From: Nonomuraea muscovyensis
GTDB lineage: Bacteria; Actinomycetota; Actinomycetes; Streptosporangiales; Streptosporangiaceae
NCBI RefSeq assembly: GCF_014207745.1
Contig: NZ_JACHJB010000002.1
Location: forward strand, 1,116,001 to 1,180,000
Direction: 5' to 3'
Length of the DNA: 64,000 nt
The notes below the pieces were generated by a model. It saw only the letters and a list, made by a program, of their open reading frames with translations. It did not search any database and was not told where the DNA came from. Below are positions 17,282-26,538 of the stretch, one piece after another (the stretch's first letter is position 1; every line of letters starts with the position of its first letter). The position numbers were made by a program, and so were the translations under genes.

Positions 17282-18457
17282 TCAGGACGCCAGTCGCGCG
17301 AGGGTCTGGCTGGCGATCTCCCACTCCTCGTCGGTGGGGATGACCAGGACGGGCACCTCGGCTCCGGGAAGGGACACTTCGCGCTCCTCGCCCGACTCCG
17401 TCTGGTTCAGCGCGGCGTCGACGGCGATGCCGAGCCGGTCGAGCCCCGCCAGGCATGCGGCGCGGGTGGCGGCATCGTGCTCGCCCACCCCGCCGGTGAA
17501 CACGATCCCGTCGACCCGCCCGAGCAGCGCGTAGTAGGCGCCGACGTACTTGCGGATCCGCCGCGTGTAGATCTGCAGGGCCAGCCTGGCCTCGTCGTCG
17601 TTGCGGGCGCGCACCTCACGCATGTCCCGGGACCCGGTCAGCGCGAGCAGACCGGCCCGGTGGCTGAGCGCGTGCTCCACCTGCTGGGCGTCCAGATCGC
17701 TCGCCCGGGCGAGGTAACCGGCGAGAGCGGGGTCCACGTCGCCGGACCGGGTGCCCATGACCAGCCCTTCCAGCGGTGTCATGCCCATGGAGGTGTCCAC
17801 GCTTCGTCCGCCGGAGATCGCGGTGGCGCTGGCGCCGTTGCCCAGGTGCAGCACGATCAGGTTCAGCCCCGCAAGGTCGCGGCCGAGCAGCGCGGCCGCG
17901 CGGCGGGTGACGTAGGCGCAGGAGGTGCCGTGGAAGCCGAAGCGCCGCACGCCCAGCTCACGCCACTCGCGCGGCACCGCGTACGTGTACGCCTCGGGCG
18001 GCAGCGTCCGGTGGAACGCGGTGTCGAACACGGCCACCTGCGGCACCTCGGGAAACACCTTGCGCGCCAGCCGGATGCCGGTCAGGTTGACCGGATTGTG
18101 CAGGGGCGCGAGCGGGGCCAGCTCCTCGATGGCGGCGATGACCTCGTCGTCGATGAGCACGGCCTCGGCGAACCTCGTGCCGCCGTGCACCACCCGGTGC
18201 CCGACCGCGACCGGAGCCAACTCCGGCCCCGCGGCGGTGAACGCCTCCATCATCGCGTCCAGCCCCTCGGCGTGGCCGGGGAAGCGACGGTCGCTGACGT
18301 ACGGCGGCCGATCCGCGCCGCGGTGCGTCAGCCGTCCCTGCTCCTGTCCGATGCGCTCGATGAGGCCCTTGGCCGATCGCGTGCGGGTGCGCGGGTCGAT
18401 GAGCTCGTACTTGATGGAGGAGGATCCCGTGTTCAGGACGAGGATGGGACTGTTCAT
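17282..18457 (-). CDS. ackA: Acetate kinase
   Basis: 391 residues from ATG 18457 (GTG 18463 is possible). Family motifs are intact: VLNTGSSSIKYELID at the N-terminus, GHRVVHGG, DTAFHRTLPP, GFHGTS, LHLGNGAS, DTSMGMTPLEGLVMGTRSGD and FTGGVGEH. It makes ATP from acetyl phosphate. It converges on pta with 42 bp between the stop codons; in many bacteria the two genes form one operon, so here expression is probably set separately. Confidence 0.96.
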   Translation of the reverse strand: MNSPILVLNTGSSSIKYELIDPRTRTRSAKGLIERIGQEQGRLTHRGADRPPYVSDRRFPGHAEGLDAMMEAFTAAGPELAPVAVGHRVVHGGTRFAEAVLIDDEVIAAIEELAPLAPLHNPVNLTGIRLARKVFPEVPQVAVFDTAFHRTLPPEAYTYAVPREWRELGVRRFGFHGTSCAYVTRRAAALLGRDLAGLNLIVLHLGNGASATAISGGRSVDTSMGMTPLEGLVMGTRSGDVDPALAGYLARASDLDAQQVEHALSHRAGLLALTGSRDMREVRARNDDEARLALQIYTRRIRKYVGAYYALLGRVDGIVFTGGVGEHDAATRAACLAGLDRLGIAVDAALNQTESGEEREVSLPGAEVPVLVIPTDEEWEIASQTLARLAS

Positions 18458-18616
18458 GCCCACGAGCCTATTTCCGTGCGGCGATCAGCCATGAGCGGGC
18501 CGACCGTTCCGGATGTCGGTTCGGTCGCTCATGCCCGGCCTGAAATTCTGCCGTCGGCCGCGGACACGTAGGAGGTGAAAGCCCGCAGCGTTCGGAAGGC
18601 CTGACGAGGATGACGC

Positions 18617-19168
18617 GTGAGTGAACAAGATGACCGGTCCCGGTTCGAGGCGGTGTACCGGCGAACCTATGAGCAGATCCTCGGATACGCCGTGCGGCGG
18701 TGCTCCTCTCCTGAGGACGCCGCCGACGTCGTGGCCGAGACCTATGTGGTCGCCTGGCGGCGGATGACCGAGCTCCCCGACGGCGAGGCCGGCAGGCTCT
18801 GGCTGTACGGGGTGGCCCGCCGGGTCCTGGCCAACCACCGGCGTAGCGAGCGGCGCAGGCTCACCCGGCACACCGAACTCACCGCCGAGATCGAACAGCT
18901 CTACGCCGCCCCTTCCCACCACAGTGAGCAGCACGGCGTGGATGAGGCCATGAACATGCTCGCCGACAGCGATCGTGAGCTGCTGGCCCTGACTCTCTGG
19001 GAGGGGCTCGACCCCGGCGAGATCGCGACCGTGCTGGACTGCTCCCGCAACGCCGCCCGTATCCGCCTGCACCGGGCCCGCAAACGCTTCGCCAAGGCCC
19101 TGGAGAAGACCCGCCCATCGGCCGCTGGTTTCGCATCACGGCCGCTCGTCGAGAAGGAGTCAGGGTGA
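18617..19168 (+). CDS. ECF-type RNA polymerase sigma factor
   Basis: 183 residues. Region 2 is seen in RFEAVYRRTYEQILGYAVRR and DVVAETYVVAWRR, region 4 in LLALTLWEGLDPGEIATVL and SRNAARIRLHRARKRFAKAL. Starts at GTG 18617 and its stop overlaps the next gene by GTGA. Such pairs are common in Streptosporangiales, where the second gene encodes a membrane-anchored partner likely to hold or release the sigma factor. Confidence 0.93.
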   Translation: MSEQDDRSRFEAVYRRTYEQILGYAVRRCSSPEDAADVVAETYVVAWRRMTELPDGEAGRLWLYGVARRVLANHRRSERRRLTRHTELTAEIEQLYAAPSHHSEQHGVDEAMNMLADSDRELLALTLWEGLDPGEIATVLDCSRNAARIRLHRARKRFAKALEKTRPSAAGFASRPLVEKESG

Positions 19169-20328
19169 ACAGCGACCAGATCTTCAAGAACCGGGCGAGA
19201 GCGCTGGACGAGGACCTGACCGGCCGGGCGTCCACCGCGGGGGCGGACGCGCTGCTGGCGGAGATCGTCTCGCTGGAGCGCACCCCCGCCAGGCGGCGGC
19301 GCATGCCCTCTTCTGGCCGCGCTCTGCTCGGCCTGGCCGCGACCGCCGCCGCGGTGGCGGTCATCGCCCCCGGGATGCTGCCTGACGGTACGCCCCCCGC
19401 CGGGCCTCAGCCCACCACGTCGCTGTCCGTGGCAGCCGAGCCGACCGCCCGGCAGATCCTGCTCGCGGCTGCCGTCGCCGTGGAGCAGGCCCGTGCGGAT
19501 GGCGACTACTGGCGCGTCAGGACGGTCTCCCAGGCGATGTTGACCGACCCCACCCGCAGCTATGTGCTCGAGGAGAAGCGGTCCACGGAGCAGTGGCTGG
19601 CGAAGCAGCCGGACCTGCGGAGCTGGCGCATCCGTCAGGATCTCGGCGTCAAGCCCGCGACCGCGCGGGACGAGGCGGCCTGGCGGGCCGCGGGGGCGCC
19701 CACCAGCTGGCGATACCCCGAGAACATGAAGACGGAGAACCTGTTCGCCGTCCCGTTCGGGCCGCTGGAGGCGGCGGCAGGTGAGCGAACCGCCGAACAG
19801 CTTCGCGGCACCTGGAAGGGCCAGGCCGGTGACCTGGCAGGGAAATCGTTGACCTGGAAGGAGACGCGCGCGATCCCGGGCGAGCCCGAGACGCTCCGGA
19901 GCTACCTGGAAGAGCGCATCGGCCGGCTGGATCTGACCGGATCCGGGATGGACGTGGAGGAGGCGAGGGCACACATCCTTCTCCGAGACTGTGTGGACAT
20001 CATCAGTACCCTGCCCGCCTCGCCCGAGACCCGGGCATCCGCGTACCGAATCCTTGCGTCTCTGCCCGCAATACGGGCCGAGGGGGAGATGACAGACCCG
20101 CTGGGCCGGCGAGGGCAGACGCTCAGCTATCAGGAGGAAATAGAGCCGGGCCTGTTCTCCAAGGTCCGACTCGTGGTCGATCCCAGCGCCGGCCTGCTTC
20201 TCGCCGAGGTGAGGACGAACACCACCGAGCTCGCGGACGGGCGGCGGGCGGAGCTCCGTGTCACCACCTCGTTCCAGGCGGTCGGCTGGACCGACGAACG
20301 CCCGGACCTGCCCACCCGTCGGAACTGA
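19165..20328 (+). CDS. CU044_5270-family membrane protein (probable sigma-factor regulator)
   Basis: 387 residues beginning at a GTG that overlaps the sigma stop. A cytoplasmic head of about 50 residues rich in Arg is followed by one membrane helix (ALLGLAATAAAVAVIAPG) and an outside domain of about 300 residues. The domain plan and the position directly after an ECF sigma factor are those of the CU044_5270 family; an anti-sigma role is inferred from context, as no ZAS metal motif is visible. Confidence 0.8.
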   Translation: MNSDQIFKNRARALDEDLTGRASTAGADALLAEIVSLERTPARRRRMPSSGRALLGLAATAAAVAVIAPGMLPDGTPPAGPQPTTSLSVAAEPTARQILLAAAVAVEQARADGDYWRVRTVSQAMLTDPTRSYVLEEKRSTEQWLAKQPDLRSWRIRQDLGVKPATARDEAAWRAAGAPTSWRYPENMKTENLFAVPFGPLEAAAGERTAEQLRGTWKGQAGDLAGKSLTWKETRAIPGEPETLRSYLEERIGRLDLTGSGMDVEEARAHILLRDCVDIISTLPASPETRASAYRILASLPAIRAEGEMTDPLGRRGQTLSYQEEIEPGLFSKVRLVVDPSAGLLLAEVRTNTTELADGRRAELRVTTSFQAVGWTDERPDLPTRRN

Positions 20329-20378
20329 GCCGCTCACCGTGACCTCGCCCTGTGGCCCGCGCCCGCGGAGGCCGGGCC

Positions 20379-20624
20379 TCAGCGGCGGGTGAGCCCGGCG
20401 TCGTGGGCGACGAGCGCGGCCTGGGTACGGTTGGCGCAGCCGAGCTTGGTCAGGACCTGGGAGACATATCCCTTGACCGTGGTCTCCCCCAGGTACAGCC
20501 GGCCCGCGATCTCGGCGTTGGACAGGCCCTCGCCGAGACCGGCGAGCACGTCCCGCTCCCGGCCGGTGAGTCCCGCGACGGCCCGGCGGGCCCGCTCACG
20601 CGCGCGCTCGGTGATCGACACGGC
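20379..20624 (-). pseudogene. LuxR-type DNA-binding domain, remnant of a NarL-family regulator
   Basis: About 80 residues form a complete LuxR helix-turn-helix (LTGRERDVLAGLGEGLSNAE, GETTVKGYVSQVLTKLG) with a natural C-terminus, but the receiver domain that should precede it is missing. The frame upstream is not coding-like. It lies at the 3' side of the MMPL gene and may be a leftover of an older regulator; whether the domain is still made is unknown. Confidence 0.7.
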
Positions 20625-20756
20625 AGCTGATCTAGCTCCATCTCGTGGACGGTCGGTTCGCTGCAGCGGCAACTTGCCGGTGCCCGCCGTTACCGTGGGG
20701 GAATGCCCGCACGGTCCAACGACTTTCAGGCGGTCGCGCGCAAAGCGGTCCAAGCC

Positions 20757-22973
20757 TCAGTAGGCCGTGACCCGGTCGGGTTCCGGGGCAGGTTCGGTCA
20801 CACGGTCCTGCCTGTGGCCGCCTGCGGTGGGCCGCGGGCGGATCGGCCACCACATGGCCCGGCCGAGGAGCGCGGCAAGGGCGGGGACCAGCACCAGCGA
20901 CACGACGAGCGCTGAGAGCGTGATGCCGAGCGTCATCGCGAAGGCCATCTGCTCGTTGCCCGGGGAGGTGATGAGGCTGGCGAAGGAGGCGGCCAGTACC
21001 ACGCCGGCCGTCGCGATGGCCGGTGTCGTGTGCTGGACGGCGCGGGCCACGGCGGCGCGAGCCGTACCCGGTCGCCGCATCTCCTCCCGGATCCGGTCGG
21101 TGATCAGGATGTTGTAGTCGGTGCCCAGCGCCACGACGAACAGGAACAGCACCAGCGGGAGGGCGAAGCTGACGCCCGGCTTGCCGAGAACGTGCTGGAA
21201 CAGCAGCGTGGCGGCGCCGAGGGTCGCGGCAAAGGCGAGCCCGACGGAGAGCATCAGGATCACCGGTGCGAGCAGGCTGCGCAGGAGCAGCAGGAGAATC
21301 AGCGCGATCAGCGCGGCCGCGACCGGGAACACGATCGTGAGGTCGCGGTCGACGGCGGCCGACATGTCGGCGATGATCGCCGGCGTCCCGCCCACGTGTG
21401 CCGTCGTCCCGGCGGGCGTGTGCTGGGCGACCGCTGCCCGGATCGGTCCGGAGGCCAGGTCGCGGGCCTGCTGGCTCTGCGGGTCCGCGGTCGGGTAGAG
21501 ATCGATCCGGGCAGCACGGTGGTCCTTGTTCAGGACGGTCCTTGCGACCTGGCCCACGCCCTTGACCTGGGTGAGCGCACGGGAGAGGCCGTCGAGCCTG
21601 TCGGCTGTGAGGGTGCCGCCGTCGGTGGCGGTGACGAAGACGCTCGTCGGATCCGACACGCCGGCCGGCAGCGTGCGGGAGATCTCGGCCGCGGTGGCCG
21701 CGGCGGGGGTCCGGGCACCGGAGCCGCCCTGACCGTAGTCCATGCTGATGCCGATCAGCCCGGCGGCCAGCGCGGCAAGCAGGGCGACGGAGGCGGTCAG
21801 CATCATCAGCGGTCGTCGCGTGACCAGCGCGCCCAGGCGGGCGGCACGACCCCCGCGTGGCTCGCCGCGCAAGGCCGCCCGGGAGGGCCAGAACATCTTG
21901 CGCCCGGCGGCCGCGAGCAGTGCCGGCAGCAGGGTGAGGCTGCCGAGCAGCATCACCAGGACCGCGACGGCGATCGCGGGGCCCATCGAGCGGAACTGCC
22001 CGAAGGTCGCCACGCCCAGTGTGGCGAACGCGGCCACGATGGTCAGCGCCGCCGAGGTGATCGCGGTGCCCACCCTGCCGGAGACCTGCGCGGCCACCTC
22101 GCGGGCGGACTGCTCGGGCCTGGCCCGCAACTGCTCGCGGAAGCGGAACAGCAGGAACAGCAGGTAGTCGATGCCGATGCCGAACAGAACCACGTTGATC
22201 AGCCCCGGGGTGCTCGCGTCGAGCTTGAGCCCGGTGAGCATCGCGGCACCCGCGACGGCTCCCGCCGCCACGAAGCCGATCACGGCGACCGCGAGCAGCG
22301 GCAGCAGGGCCGCCAGCACGCTGCGAAACACCAGCACGTTGAGCAGGATGATGAGCCCCATGATGAGGCCGCTCCCGACCGTCGTGGCGGTCTTGCGGGA
22401 ATCGACGGTGTCGACGGTGTCGGCGAGCGCACCGGTGAAACCGGTACGCATCCCCGCCTCGGAGAAGCGCGTCCGGGCGGCCTCCCGGAAGGTCCGGTAG
22501 ACGCCCTGGACCCCCTTGTCCGCACGATTCCCGATCAGCTCGAAGGAGAGCAGTTCGAAACTCCGGTCGGGCGCCGTCATCGCCGGGGCGATCCGGGGCG
22601 TCTGGGAGCGGTCCGGGATCAGGAACTGCTGCGGGCCGTCGTCTTCCCTGGGCATGATCACCCGGCGCTTGCCCAGCTTCGCCGCCTCGGCCTCGACCCG
22701 CTTCTGGTCGGCGGCGCTGAGAGCCTTGCCGTCGGACCGCGCGACGAGCACCGTCACCGTGGTGGCGTCGGGGTTCACCCCGAACCGCTCCTTGGCGATG
22801 TGCAGCGCGGCGGCCGAGTCGTAGCTCCGGGGCAGGAAGTCCCCTGCCCGGTTCTGGGTGACGCGGTCGAACAGCGTCGGGGTCAGGGCGCTCAGTGCGA
22901 CACCCAGCACCGCCCAGAGGGCGATGACCTTCCACGGGCGTCTGGTGGAGTATCCGGTCAGGGCGCGGATCAC
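20757..22973 (-). CDS. MMPL/RND-family exporter
   Basis: 738 residues from GTG 22973 with GGAGG upstream. Two halves each contain an outside domain followed by five or six helices. Typical signatures are LINVVLFGIGIDYLLFLLFR in the first half and FVVALGTDYNILITDRIREE in the second, the proton-relay region of MMPL transporters. It probably exports lipids or hydrophobic compounds. It is divergent from a histidine kinase and response regulator that likely control it. Confidence 0.93.
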   Translation of the reverse strand: MIRALTGYSTRRPWKVIALWAVLGVALSALTPTLFDRVTQNRAGDFLPRSYDSAAALHIAKERFGVNPDATTVTVLVARSDGKALSAADQKRVEAEAAKLGKRRVIMPREDDGPQQFLIPDRSQTPRIAPAMTAPDRSFELLSFELIGNRADKGVQGVYRTFREAARTRFSEAGMRTGFTGALADTVDTVDSRKTATTVGSGLIMGLIILLNVLVFRSVLAALLPLLAVAVIGFVAAGAVAGAAMLTGLKLDASTPGLINVVLFGIGIDYLLFLLFRFREQLRARPEQSAREVAAQVSGRVGTAITSAALTIVAAFATLGVATFGQFRSMGPAIAVAVLVMLLGSLTLLPALLAAAGRKMFWPSRAALRGEPRGGRAARLGALVTRRPLMMLTASVALLAALAAGLIGISMDYGQGGSGARTPAAATAAEISRTLPAGVSDPTSVFVTATDGGTLTADRLDGLSRALTQVKGVGQVARTVLNKDHRAARIDLYPTADPQSQQARDLASGPIRAAVAQHTPAGTTAHVGGTPAIIADMSAAVDRDLTIVFPVAAALIALILLLLLRSLLAPVILMLSVGLAFAATLGAATLLFQHVLGKPGVSFALPLVLFLFVVALGTDYNILITDRIREEMRRPGTARAAVARAVQHTTPAIATAGVVLAASFASLITSPGNEQMAFAMTLGITLSALVVSLVLVPALAALLGRAMWWPIRPRPTAGGHRQDRVTEPAPEPDRVTAY

Positions 22974-23182
22974 GATGTCCTCCGGCGGACGGACTTGAAT
23001 GCGGACGTCTGCCGGGGCTCCCGGCCGGTATCCAGACCATCAGTCCGAGAGGCGGCAAACCTCCTGGCAGCGGATGATCCGGACCGGGGCCCTGGATCCT
23101 TCCCCCGGCCCGCGACCAGGACCCTGGTCCTGGTCCCCCGGTCCGGATACGGGTTCGCCGACTGCCGCCGCCGGTGCTGCCA
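22936..23182. repeat. Duplicated promoter segment, copy A
   Basis: This segment spans the first dozen codons of the MMPL gene and most of the gap to the histidine kinase. It recurs almost unchanged in the same orientation at 26539-26785. The part from AGGCGGCAAACCTCC on is identical for about 100 bp. Copy A is taken as the parent because both neighbouring genes are intact. Confidence 0.85.
23077..23148. promoter_or_regulatory. Nested dyad in copy A
   Basis: Outer arms ATCCGGACCGGGG (23077-23089) and the exact complement (23136-23148) flank an inner dyad GACCAGGACC-CT-GGTCCTGGTC (23114-23135). It lies between divergent MMPL and kinase genes and may be the response-regulator site or a strong RNA hairpin in the kinase leader. 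Confidence 0.55.
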
Positions 23183-23241
23183 CTGCGGCTGCTGTGCAAC
23201 CCTGGTCCGGGGCCAGGAGGCCGGATACAGGGGGAACAGAC

Positions 23242-24459
23242 ATGCCCAGGAGCCGACACGTCGGGCCTGGCGATGCCCGGGAGCTGCCGCACATCGACAG
23301 CGCCGAGCCGCCGTGGACCCGTAACGACGCGCTCGTGACCGGCGGGGCGTGCGTGATGAACCTGCTCAGCTACGCGTTCTTCAACGCCCCCGACGGCCGG
23401 CACGCCGTGAGCGTGGCAGGGTTCCTCCTCGTCGCGCTGGCAGCCCTGCCGCTGCTCGCCCGTCGCCGCCACCCGGTGGCGGCGCTCGTGGCCATCCTGG
23501 TACTCGATGCGACGGCCACCCTGACCGTGCCGCTGCCCAGGCACTTCGGTGCCGTCCTGGTGGTCGCCCTGTACTCGGTCGCCAGGGCCTGCCCCGGCAG
23601 GGTGACGGCGGTCGCGGCCGCCGCGACGGTGTCGCTGACGCTGCTGAGCCAGAGCAACGGCCGCATTCCGCCCTGGCAGGACGCCGTTATCCCGCCCCTC
23701 ACCACCCTGATCGTCGTCGGCACCGCCATGGCGGTCAACCGCTGGCAGCAGGAGGTGGCGGCCAACCGCAGGCTCCTCGCCGACCGTGCGGTGGCCGACG
23801 AACGCCGCCGCATCGCACGCGAGTTGCACGACATCGTGGCCCACCACATCACCACCATGCAGCTGATGGCCGGCGGTGCCCGGGCCAACATCGCCGAACC
23901 TGAGGTGGTCCAGGACGCCCTGGTCACTCTGGAGTCCTCCGGGCGGCTCGCGCTGCGCGAGATGCGGCAACTCCTCGACGTACTGCGGGACGGCGACGAA
24001 CCGGAGGCCGTGCCGTCGCAGCCCCAGCCAGGCGCCGACGACCTCGACCGCCTGGTGGCCGAGTCCCGCCTCGCCGGACTGCCGACCGAGTTCAGCGTCC
24101 ACGGGCCGCGGCACCCGCTGTCGCCGACCGTCGGCCTCACGGTGTTCAGGATCGCCCAGGAGGCCCTCACCAACGCCCGCAAGCACGCGGGGCCCGCCCG
24201 CGCGTTCCTACAGCTGACGTACCGTCAGGATCGGGTCACCGTCGAGGTGCGGGACGACGGCGGGGGCACACCGCCGCAGGAGGGGCCGCCGGCGGTGGGC
24301 CCCGGCGGATACGGTCTGATCGGCATGCGCGAGCGCGTCGCCCTGCACGGCGGCACTCTCACCGCCGGCCCGCAGGCCGACGGGGGGTTCGCCGTAGTGG
24401 CCGACCTGCCGCTGACCACGGACGGGGCGGCCGTCCAGCACGAGGGGGCACGCCGATGA
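23242..24459 (+). CDS. Sensor histidine kinase (HisKA_3/NarX-DesK type)
   Basis: 405 residues from ATG 23242, preceded by AGGGGG. Four or five N-terminal helices in residues 30-165 lack any large outside loop, so it senses in the membrane. A coiled linker leads to the phospho-acceptor His196 in ARELHDIVAHHITT. The ATPase part shows FRIAQEALTNARKHAG and GGYGLIGMRERVALHGG. Its TGA overlaps the start of the response-regulator gene (ATGA). Paired with the divergent MMPL exporter, it probably reports envelope or drug stress. Confidence 0.93.
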   Translation: MPRSRHVGPGDARELPHIDSAEPPWTRNDALVTGGACVMNLLSYAFFNAPDGRHAVSVAGFLLVALAALPLLARRRHPVAALVAILVLDATATLTVPLPRHFGAVLVVALYSVARACPGRVTAVAAAATVSLTLLSQSNGRIPPWQDAVIPPLTTLIVVGTAMAVNRWQQEVAANRRLLADRAVADERRRIARELHDIVAHHITTMQLMAGGARANIAEPEVVQDALVTLESSGRLALREMRQLLDVLRDGDEPEAVPSQPQPGADDLDRLVAESRLAGLPTEFSVHGPRHPLSPTVGLTVFRIAQEALTNARKHAGPARAFLQLTYRQDRVTVEVRDDGGGTPPQEGPPAVGPGGYGLIGMRERVALHGGTLTAGPQADGGFAVVADLPLTTDGAAVQHEGARR

Positions 24460-25172
24460 CCGGGACCGGACCGACGCCGCCGATCAGGGTGCTGCTCGTG
24501 GACGACCAGCTGCTGGTACGGCGCGGCCTGTCGCTGATCCTCTCCCCTGACCCGTCCTTCGAGGTGGTGGGAGAGGCCGAGAACGGCGCGCAGGCCGTCA
24601 CCCTCGCCCGCCGGCTGCGCCCCGACGTCGTGGTGATGGACATCCGGATGCCCGTCCTCGACGGGGTCGGCGCGACCAGGGAACTCGCCGCCACCGTGCC
24701 CGGCTCCCGGGTCCTGGCCCTCAGCACCTTCGACATGGACGAGTACGTCGTGGGCGCCCTTCGCGCCGGAGCCTACGGGTTCCTGCCCAAGGACAGCTCT
24801 CCGGAGGACCTGAGCGCGGCGATCCGCACCGTCCACGCCGGCGAGGCCGCCGTCGCCCCGCGCCTGCTCACCCGGCTGATCTCCACTTACGTACGCACAC
24901 CCCACGGTGCGCCACCGACCCCCACGGGCCTGGGTGAACTCACGCCCCGCGAGGTGGAGGTGTGGCGTCTGATGGCCACCGGCCTCGACAACACCGAGAT
25001 CTCCCGCGTCCTTGACATCAGCCTCTCCACCGTCAAGAACTACATCACCAGTATCTTCGACAAGCTCGCCGTCCGCGACCGCGCCCAGGCGGTCATCGTG
25101 GCCTACGAATCGGGCCTGGTCACCGCCCGCGTGGCAGCCGGGGACCCGCCCGGCGACCGGCACCCCGGATAG
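24456..25172 (+). CDS. NarL/LuxR-family response regulator
   Basis: 238 residues. The receiver has Asp16-Asp17, phospho-acceptor Asp62 (VVMDIRMPVLDG) and Lys in YGFLPKDSSPEDL. The C-terminal LuxR helix-turn-helix reads LTPREVEVWRLMATGLDNTE and LSTVKNYITSIFDKL. It is translationally coupled to the kinase. Probable target: the divergent MMPL gene, and perhaps the serine hydrolase next to the duplicated promoter. Confidence 0.94.
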   Translation: MTGTGPTPPIRVLLVDDQLLVRRGLSLILSPDPSFEVVGEAENGAQAVTLARRLRPDVVVMDIRMPVLDGVGATRELAATVPGSRVLALSTFDMDEYVVGALRAGAYGFLPKDSSPEDLSAAIRTVHAGEAAVAPRLLTRLISTYVRTPHGAPPTPTGLGELTPREVEVWRLMATGLDNTEISRVLDISLSTVKNYITSIFDKLAVRDRAQAVIVAYESGLVTARVAAGDPPGDRHPG

Positions 25173-25310
25173 CCCGGGCCAGGACACGCGTGTCGGCGCG
25201 TACGTGCTCCAGGGACCGGATCTGCCCGTCGGCTTTCAGCACCCACCGGGCCTCGGCCAGCGCCACCCCGACGTCGGGCAGCGAGCAAAGCACCATGCGG
25301 ACCACCGGTC
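25173..25310 (-). pseudogene. SAM-dependent methyltransferase fragment
   Basis: The reverse strand encodes MVRMVLCSLPDVGVALAEAR, WVLKADGQIRSLEHVRAD and a few more residues, matching the motif-II/III region of UbiE-like methyltransferases (VLCSVPDxxxALxEARRVLxPGG, then LEHVR). Nothing of the SAM-binding motif I remains. A scar of about 45 codons. Confidence 0.55.
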
Positions 25311-25326
25311 CTGCCGCACGGGATGA

Positions 25327-26496
25327 TCAATCGGTCGGTGAGGTGCCGCAGAGCGCGTTGTCGATCAGGCGGGCAGTGGCTTGGCCCTGCTCTCGCGTGC
25401 CAGGGTAGGTGGTGCGTGAGACGATCACGCTGGTGCGGCCGTCCTGGGTGACGGCGTTGTCGGTGATGAACCCGGGTGTGCCGCCGGGGTGCGACCAGGC
25501 CGTGACCCCGCAGCTCAGTTGCTGCTTGGCCAGGCCCAGGCCGAACTCCCTGCCGGGCGCGCCGATGGGAACCGTGGTCGTCATCTTCTTCAACTGTTGC
25601 GGCGCCAGCAGCTTCCCGCCCAGCAGCGCACGCCAGAACCTGCTCAGGTCGCCGGTGGTGGTGACGGCCTCGCCCGCCGCACCGGCCCAGCCGAGACTGA
25701 GCAGGGTGACGCGAAACGGCCTGGAGGTCTCGGCGTCCTGGGTGTAGCTCTGCACGTGCGGCGTGGGCAGGAGCGGGGAGTCGCCGGGCAACGTCGTGTT
25801 CCGCAGCCGCAGCGGCGTGATGATCCGGCGCTTCACCTCCTTGCGCCAGGAGTTCCCAGTGGCCCGCTCGATGACCAGTCCGGCCAAGAGGTAGTTGATG
25901 TTCGAGTAGCTCCAGCGGGAGCCGGGGGCGAAGAGCGGGCGGTGGGCGACGCTGAGAGCCACCAGTCGCCGCGGGTTCATGCGCAGGAACCGGTAGGTGC
26001 GGTAACCCCGCTCGGTGCGCATCTTCTTCTCGATGTCGCCCACGGAGTCATACAGGCCGCTGGTGTGCTGGAGCAGGTGTCTGATGGTGATCGCGCGCCC
26101 ATTGTTGCCGTTGCCGCGCACCAGCCCGGGAAGCCACCGTTCGACGCTGTCGTCAAGGGACAGGCGGCCCTCCGCCTCCAACTGCAACATCACAGCAGCG
26201 ACGAAGGTCTTGGTGTTGCTGCCCATCCGGAAGTGCCCGTCGAGCGGGATCGGCACGCTGCGGCCCCGCACCGCCGTACCGCTCGCCGCGGCCAGGTCAC
26301 CGCCGGGTGAGACCACCCGCGCCTGCACTCCCAGCGTGCCGGCGTCGCGGATCGCATCCAGATCCGCCTGCAAGGCCGCCCGATCGTATCCGGACGACGA
26401 TGCGTGAGCCGGACCCACCGCCAGCGCGCCGACGGACGCGGCCACGGCCGCTGACGCCACGACCGCATGGAAACGACGCCAGCCCACACTCTTCAT
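25327..26496 (-). CDS. Serine hydrolase of the beta-lactamase/D-Ala-D-Ala carboxypeptidase family (S12)
   Basis: 389 residues from ATG 26496 (AAGGA six bases upstream), giving a clean Sec signal ending in GPAHA. The SxxK motif is SNTK (FRMGSNTKTFVAA), the YxN motif is in WSYSNINYLLAG and the third box is HPGGTPG. It acts outside the cell on peptidoglycan stems or related amides. The same frame opens further upstream at GTG 26574, but those codons are a copied 5' end of the MMPL gene (MIRPDRTLHR versus MIRALTGYST) and should not be counted as part of this protein. Confidence 0.88.
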   Translation of the reverse strand: MKSVGWRRFHAVVASAAVAASVGALAVGPAHASSSGYDRAALQADLDAIRDAGTLGVQARVVSPGGDLAAASGTAVRGRSVPIPLDGHFRMGSNTKTFVAAVMLQLEAEGRLSLDDSVERWLPGLVRGNGNNGRAITIRHLLQHTSGLYDSVGDIEKKMRTERGYRTYRFLRMNPRRLVALSVAHRPLFAPGSRWSYSNINYLLAGLVIERATGNSWRKEVKRRIITPLRLRNTTLPGDSPLLPTPHVQSYTQDAETSRPFRVTLLSLGWAGAAGEAVTTTGDLSRFWRALLGGKLLAPQQLKKMTTTVPIGAPGREFGLGLAKQQLSCGVTAWSHPGGTPGFITDNAVTQDGRTSVIVSRTTYPGTREQGQATARLIDNALCGTSPTD

Positions 26497-26538
26497 AATC
26501 ATTCCTTGCCTCCCGGCAGATTCGATGCTGCCCACCAT

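Noticed and set aside
20632..24186. 1184-residue reverse-strand frame over the MMPL and kinase genes
   Set aside because: A composition shadow; the MMPL frame has true transporter motifs, this one has none.
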